From Orychophragmus violaceus (Eukaryota > Streptophyta > Magnoliopsida > Brassicales > Brassicaceae), in contig CM058234.1 of assembly GCA_030180135.1 (NCBI GenBank), forward strand, positions 8,429,543 through 8,493,542: a DNA stretch of 64,000 nt. Direction: 5' to 3'. The notes beneath the pieces were generated by a model that worked only from the letters and a program-made list of their open reading frames with translations, made no database searches and was not told the DNA's origin. Within the stretch, counting starts at the first letter, position 1, and each line of letters begins with the position of its first letter. A program made the translations under genes and the position numbers. Shown here one piece after another: positions 59,189 through 64,000 of the stretch.

Positions 59189-60696
59189 ATGACAAACGAA
59201 ACTGAAAATGTGAATGGTTCGGGTTCGACACCAAACTCTCCTCTGGATGTAAGTGCCGAAGAAACGGCACGCAGGGCTTTGTTTCAAGCTGATTCCGAGA
59301 GGATGGAAAAAGAGAAAGCTGATAAAGCAAGGGCTGAAAAAGAGAAAGCGGAGAAGAACGTGGTGTATCACGCTCCTCCTCCTCCCCCAGCGTTTGCTTC
59401 TCTTCAAGCATCGTGCCAAGGCTTATTACCTGACAAGTTCAACGGCAAAAGCTGGAAGATGTGGTCGAACCAAATGAAGTTCTATCTCCATGCGATGCAT
59501 CTCTCGCGGTACCTCGAGGAGGATCAACCCGAAATTGGAGAAGGAGCCGGCGATGTGTACACAGTCGGAACTCTGGATGCATGGAATCAAAGAGATTACA
59601 TGACGAAATGATGGATTCTTGGCCGTCTCGTTGAGCCGCTTTATGCGATCTACTGCGAGCAAAAGACCGCCAAATCCCTGTGGGCCGCCTTGGTGAAAAA
59701 GTACAAGGTCGATGATGCTGGATGCCAGAAGCACGCAACGGCAAAATTCTTGGAGTTCCAGATGGTGGACGACAAACCCATCATGGAACAGGTGGAGAAG
59801 TTCCAGCGAATCTGTCAGGAAGTTGCTTCAGAGGGAATGTCAATCTGTGAAATCTTCACAGTGAATAGTTTCATCGAGAAGCTTCCTCCAAGTTGGCTGA
59901 CGTTCAAAAACTACCTCAAGCACAAGAGGAAGGCCATCACACTGGAGGATTTGATCCAGAGGTTGAACACGGAGGATCGGAACCGTCAAGCAAACGGTGT
60001 CCAAGTTCGTGAACATAGTGTGAATGTGGCCACCTACAACAAGGAAAGGGGTACTCTGGACAAGGGAAAGGGCAAGGCAGTTGCTAAGTCACCCTTGAAG
60101 ACTAACGGGAAGAACTTCAAGAAGTTTGGCTCCTCGTCCAGCCATCCCCCCACTGAGGACAAAAAGAAGTTCTTCAAAGGTAAATGCCATGCTTGTGGAA
60201 AGATGGGTCACAAGTCCAGTGAGTGCCGCACCAAGGAGAAAGCGGCAAAGTATCAGGCAAACCTGATCGAGGAGGACCTTTGTGCTGTGGTAACAGAGGT
60301 TAACATGGTGGACGAGAAGACCAATGAGTGGTGGTATGATACTGGTGCCACAACCCACATCTGCAATGATAGGTCCATGTTCAGTACCTATCAGAAGAAC
60401 AAGTCTGAGGAGGCACTCTTCATGGGTAATAAGGCTGTCTCCAAAATCGAAGGAAAGGGGTCGGTGGTGCTGAGAATGACCTCAGGAAAGGAGATCACGT
60501 TGAAGAACGTGAAACATGTGTCCGACATGAGGAAGAATCTGATTTCCGGCACGCTGCTGAGCAAGGCCGGTTTCTCGGTGATCTTCGAAGGTGACAACCT
60601 TACCCTCAAGAAGTGGGGCATGTACCTGGGAAGAGGATTCGTGAAGAATGGACTTGTCAAGATGTGTGTCATGACTGTCCTCAAGAAAGAAGAAGC
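59189..60696 (+). pseudogene. Copia gag-protease of element 3, broken
   Basis: Starts MTNETENVNGSGSTPNSP. An in-frame TGA at 59609-59611 interrupts gag, and the same frame is open again to 60696. The second part carries SLWAALVKKYKVDDAG, a zinc knuckle CHACGKMGHKSSEC and the protease motif WYDTGATTHIC. It ends where element 4 is inserted; the residues after that in the open frame come from the LTR. The family is distinct from elements 1, 2 and 4 by gag sequence. Confidence 0.88.
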
Positions 60697-61377
60697 TGTT
60701 GGAATTGTGTCCAGTAATCTCGGTACTGTCTCTAGAAAGTAAGAGTATGTCAATGATCAGACATAAGTCATATAATACTGGGGGTCATGATGGCTTGCTA
60801 GAGTCCGCTCATGATCTATAAGTCTTGGACTTATTGCCTTTATTATATGATCCCATATGGGTCACACGCCTGAGCTAACAGGAAAATGTGTAGGAACGGT
60901 TTTAGCAGAAGTACGGTAAAAGTGCTAGGCATTTACTGTACTTAGAGAGAATAAAAGGTTTAGCCACTGTGCATCGATCGATGCACAAGGTGCAACGATC
61001 GATGCAGTGCAAAACGCTTTCGAGTTAATTGGCATTTGGGCCAAATGGCCCAAACGGAACCGAACAAGTTTTATAAATAAAACTCGAGTTCAGAACCAAA
61101 AAAAACCCTAATCGGAGCCGTCAACTCTCTCTCTCCCCTGCGCCGGTTTCTCCCAGTGGCCTAGCAGCCTGCTTCCTGATTGGTGTGCGTGTGTGAACCT
61201 CTGGAGGAGTTATCTCTCGGTGGCTCTCTGATCTCTGACTATACCATCTTCTTCCGCTGCAATAACAGGTATAAGGTGAGATCAATCTAATGTTTCTATT
61301 CAAGAAGAACCTAGATCAGCATGTTTAGGATAATCTGAATCTGGAATTGAATCAGGATTGATCTAAACTTCCCAACA
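60697..61377 (+). repeat. 5' LTR of copia element 4
   Basis: Starts TGTTGGAATTGTGTCCAG and ends CTTCCCAACA. Its palindromic words are GCATCGATCGATGC and CAACGATCGATGC where elements 1 and 2 have GTGTCGATCGACAC. Confidence 0.92.
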
Positions 61378-61378
61378 G

Positions 61379-61390
61379 TGGTATCAGAGC
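61379..61390 (+). other. Primer-binding site of copia element 4
   Basis: TGGTATCAGAGC one base after the LTR; initiator tRNA-Met type. Confidence 0.92.
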
Positions 61391-61569
61391 TTTAGGTTCT
61401 GGTTTTTCTTGTTTAGATTCATGTTTAGGTTGTTTAATCTGTTTAGAAGTGTTTTTGAATCAACTACTGATAAGATAAATCACTTAAGAAACAAGAATTG
61501 AATCCTAAACAAACTGTTTAAAAATCGCATGACCAAACTATATTGATTTGGTATGTGATCTAAACTGAT

Positions 61570-61800
61570 TTTGCATCGACTGAGATCGCATTGCATCGAT
61601 CGATGCAATGCAAGGATCGATCGTTGCAGTCGCGAGAGATTGACCGCGATCGCATGGATCGTTCAAACGATCGCATGGATCTCACGAGAATCTCTCGGCC
61701 AAACCTGATAACTGTTCGTGCACGCGTGAGAGCATCGATCGATGCAGGATCGATGAACGATCGTTGCAGGATCGATGCTGTGAGCATCGATCGATGCGGT
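61570..61800. repeat. CGATCG palindrome cluster in the leader of copia element 4
   Basis: GCATCGATCGATGCA-type palindromes repeat with short spacers, as in elements 1 and 2. Confidence 0.85.
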
Positions 61801-62944
61801 TAGGGTTTTGGCTCGGTTTAATTTAATTAAAATTGAACGTCTCGGTTTAATAAACAGATTTAATAAATTTATTAAGTCTGGTTAAACCGGGATAAGAAAT
61901 CCAATGTCGAAAGAAATATTGGATTTTGTGCCTAAACCAGGATTTTCTAATTTGATTTGGTTGGACCAAATAAATTGAGAAAAATCCGGTTTAGTAAATA
62001 ACCGGTTGACAATTGTGGTCATCGTAGTAATTAAAACTTGGTTAGACCAGTTTTAATGAACCAGACCGGTTATGTCATTTAATTGGACAATTGGGTCATG
62101 TCATGGACATGGACCAATTCTTGGGCCTCGGGCCAAGAAGTTAAAACAATTAGGCCAATTATTTGAGTCTTTCTTCAGATTAATTTAAAATTTATTTTAT
62201 AAAATTATAAAGTCGATTTTAAATTAAAATTTCCGAAATTTTGAAATTAGAAAGTTTCTAAAAAAAAATTGAAGTTTCTGAATTTGCATGTTTTGGATTT
62301 TAAGAAATTTCTAAAGTTAGAAAGTTTCCGTTTTTAGAAAGTTTCCAATTTTAGAAAGTTTCCGAAAATAGTAGGTTTCGAAATAGAAAGTTTCCCGAAA
62401 TAGTAATCTTCTATTTTGGGAATGAAATTTTAATAAACCTACGAACCTCAAACAATATCAAGCGTTGGATGTCTTGTCCAGGCTATGTCAGCTGTCAAAG
62501 CCCATTCAATTGTATTCATGGCCTTACAGTGTGAGGGTGTCTGCTTTTGCGTGGGTAAGACGGTTTGTGATTCATAAATGTCATTGGGAGTCCCAGACAT
62601 TAATGATTACATGACTGTATAGTCTGGTTTTCTTGACTAGGCCATCGGGAGTCCCGGGCCTTGAGACATCAGAGTGGATTGGGCCTCGGGCCCAGATTCA
62701 CAACCAAGAGTTATATCACGGATATAATTAGCCGATATAGGGCTTACCGATATAAGCTAAGGTTGGGTGACGGCCAGTGGCCCACTTTAATCTTAGTTAT
62801 ATGTGGATCTTGGAATCATTATATTCTATTGAGGGTAACTGAAGTTATTGAATATAATGCATGATTAATCATATTAAACTTTAATACGAGATTAATCATA
62901 TTGAACATAATAACTAATAACCTTTTTATTTATATATTTCAGAT

Positions 62945-64000
62945 ATGACTACTACAAGCACAAAAAACACATTCTCGATTCGGTCTGTTCTCGAGAAGGA
63001 GATGCTGACTGGAACGAACTTCATGACGTGGTCAAGGAACTTGAGGCTGGTCCTCAAGCAGGAGAAGAAGGATTATGTCCTTCGTGATCCCCTCCCCGAT
63101 AGGCCTCTTGCCAATGCTGCCAGGACTCTGCACAATGCTTGGGAAAAGCATTCGTCAGATGAAAATGATGTCTATTGCCTGATGTTGGTGACAATGACTC
63201 CTGAGCTGCAAAAACAGTTCGAAAGTGTATTGTCTCCCATCGAGATAATGGCAAGCCTGAAATCGCTTTTTCAGGAGCAGGCTAGGACTGAGAGGTTTCA
63301 AACAGTTAAGAACCTCTTGGACTGCAAGTTGGCTGCGAATGCGGCAGTGAGTCCTCATGTCTTGAAGATGATGGGTTATCTCGATCATCTTCAGAAACTC
63401 GACTGCCCAATCAGCCAGGAACTTGCCTGCGACATCATTCTGCAGTCTTTACCTGCAAGCTATGATCAGTTCATTCTGAACTTTAACATGCATGGCTTGA
63501 GTAAGACACTGCCTGAGCTTCACGGAATGCTCAAGACTGCAGAGCCCAACTTGAGGAAAACCGCCAAGGACCCCAATGTGCTTATGGTGCAAAAGGGCAA
63601 GGGGTTTAAGAAATCCTCTGCTAAGGATAAGGGAACGGCCAAGGCTGTCCAAGTCGCGGACAAGGACACGCCAAAGCCCAAGCCCAAGTCCAAGGCTGGG
63701 CCTACTGACATGTGCAGGTTCTGCAAAGAACTGGGGCATTGGAGAAGAGATTGTAAGAAATTCCAGGAAGGTCTAAAGGAATTTAAGAAGAAGACTTTCG
63801 AGACTTCTTCATCAGGTATTTTTGTTATAGAAGTTAATACAACTACTTCTGATAATACCTCATGGGTCATGGATACTGGTTGTGGGGCTCATATTTGTAC
63901 TAATATGCAGGCACTCAGCAACAGTAGAAGGCTGAAGCAAGGACAAGTGGAGCTACGAGTTGGGAATGGAGCGAAAGTTTCAGCACTAGCTGTAGGCACA
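62945..64000 (+). CDS. Copia gag-protease of element 4, partial, undeleted gag
   Basis: Open from the ATG at 62945 to the window edge (352 codons). It starts MTTTSTKNTFSIRSVL, contains the full gag region missing from element 1 (about residues 73-209, with QELACDIILQSLPASYDQF), a zinc knuckle CRFCKELGHWRRDC and the protease motif VMDTGCGAHIC near the end. Outside the gap it is almost identical to element 1, so this or a sister copy could supply Gag in trans. Confidence 0.92.
   Translation, partial: MTTTSTKNTFSIRSVLEKEMLTGTNFMTWSRNLRLVLKQEKKDYVLRDPLPDRPLANAARTLHNAWEKHSSDENDVYCLMLVTMTPELQKQFESVLSPIEIMASLKSLFQEQARTERFQTVKNLLDCKLAANAAVSPHVLKMMGYLDHLQKLDCPISQELACDIILQSLPASYDQFILNFNMHGLSKTLPELHGMLKTAEPNLRKTAKDPNVLMVQKGKGFKKSSAKDKGTAKAVQVADKDTPKPKPKSKAGPTDMCRFCKELGHWRRDCKKFQEGLKEFKKKTFETSSSGIFVIEVNTTTSDNTSWVMDTGCGAHICTNMQALSNSRRLKQGQVELRVGNGAKVSALAVGT

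Larger units (their letters stand above)
50178..60696 (+). mobile_element. Older copia element 3, split by elements 2 and 4
   Basis: The LTR starts at 50178 (TGTTGGAACATATTTTTGG) and is interrupted at 50533 by element 2. It resumes at 57922 and seems to end near 58558 (TTTCATAACA), giving an LTR of about 990 bp. A leader follows, then a gag-protease frame from 59189 that is cut at 60696 by element 4. The rest lies beyond the window. Its LTR and gag are unrelated to those of the two invaders. Confidence 0.75.
60697..64000 (+). mobile_element. Copia element 4, 5' part, runs off the window
   Basis: 5' LTR 60697-61377 (681 bp), primer site, leader and gag in the plus direction; the 3' part is beyond 64000. 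The left flanking pentamer is GAAGC, to be compared with the right flank outside the window. Same family as elements 1 and 2. Confidence 0.9.

Overview
This is plant nuclear DNA, almost certainly from a crucifer (Brassicaceae). It is AT-rich, has spliced genes with GT..AG introns, and is crowded with LTR retrotransposons, non-LTR retroposons and short DNA transposons. The gene order matches, in reverse, the Arabidopsis thaliana chromosome 3 interval At3g55240 to At3g55180 (recalled from memory, not searched). I cannot name the species.

Layout. 1-12600: AT-rich intergenic DNA holding a Ty3/gypsy-type, gag-protease-only LTR element (2969-11039, minus) with near-identical 1.55 kb LTRs and a 5-bp target duplication. 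12638-13492 (+): a three-exon gene for a 95-aa plant-specific protein (PEL/RPGE family). 14425-15360 (-): a single-exon secreted dirigent protein of the ESB1-like type. 15750-16650 (-): a broken LINE fragment. 17413-21401 (+): a complete three-exon gene for splicing factor SF3B3/SAP130 (1214 aa). 21848-24409 (-) and 29530-31570 (-): two seven-exon monoacylglycerol-lipase-like alpha/beta hydrolases that are ancient tandem duplicates. Between and beyond them lie a minisatellite, a CACTA-like MITE, a long-TIR Mutator-like element, a hAT-like MITE, two tRNA-derived SINEs, a Helitron end and several retroposons.

32000-64000 has no convincing host gene and is a transposon landfill with readable history. 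A Mutator-like element at 38609-39500 carries a telomere-like array. At 40337-49549 a Stowaway-like MITE is split by a non-LTR retroposon, which is itself split by a Ty1/copia element (40946-48368). At 50178-60696 an older copia element is split twice by members of one other copia family (50533-57916, and 60697 to beyond the window).

How it fits together. The five host genes are independent transcription units with housekeeping or tissue functions (light response, cell-wall barrier, splicing, lipid hydrolysis), not an operon. The most interesting material is in the mobile DNA. Three young LTR insertions have damaged or minimal coding capacity although their LTRs are nearly identical: one gag-pro only, one gag only, one with an in-frame gag deletion. 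This points to mobilisation in trans. Two host genes also show small tandem duplications that copied a splice site. I found no CRISPR array, operon or other prokaryote-type system.
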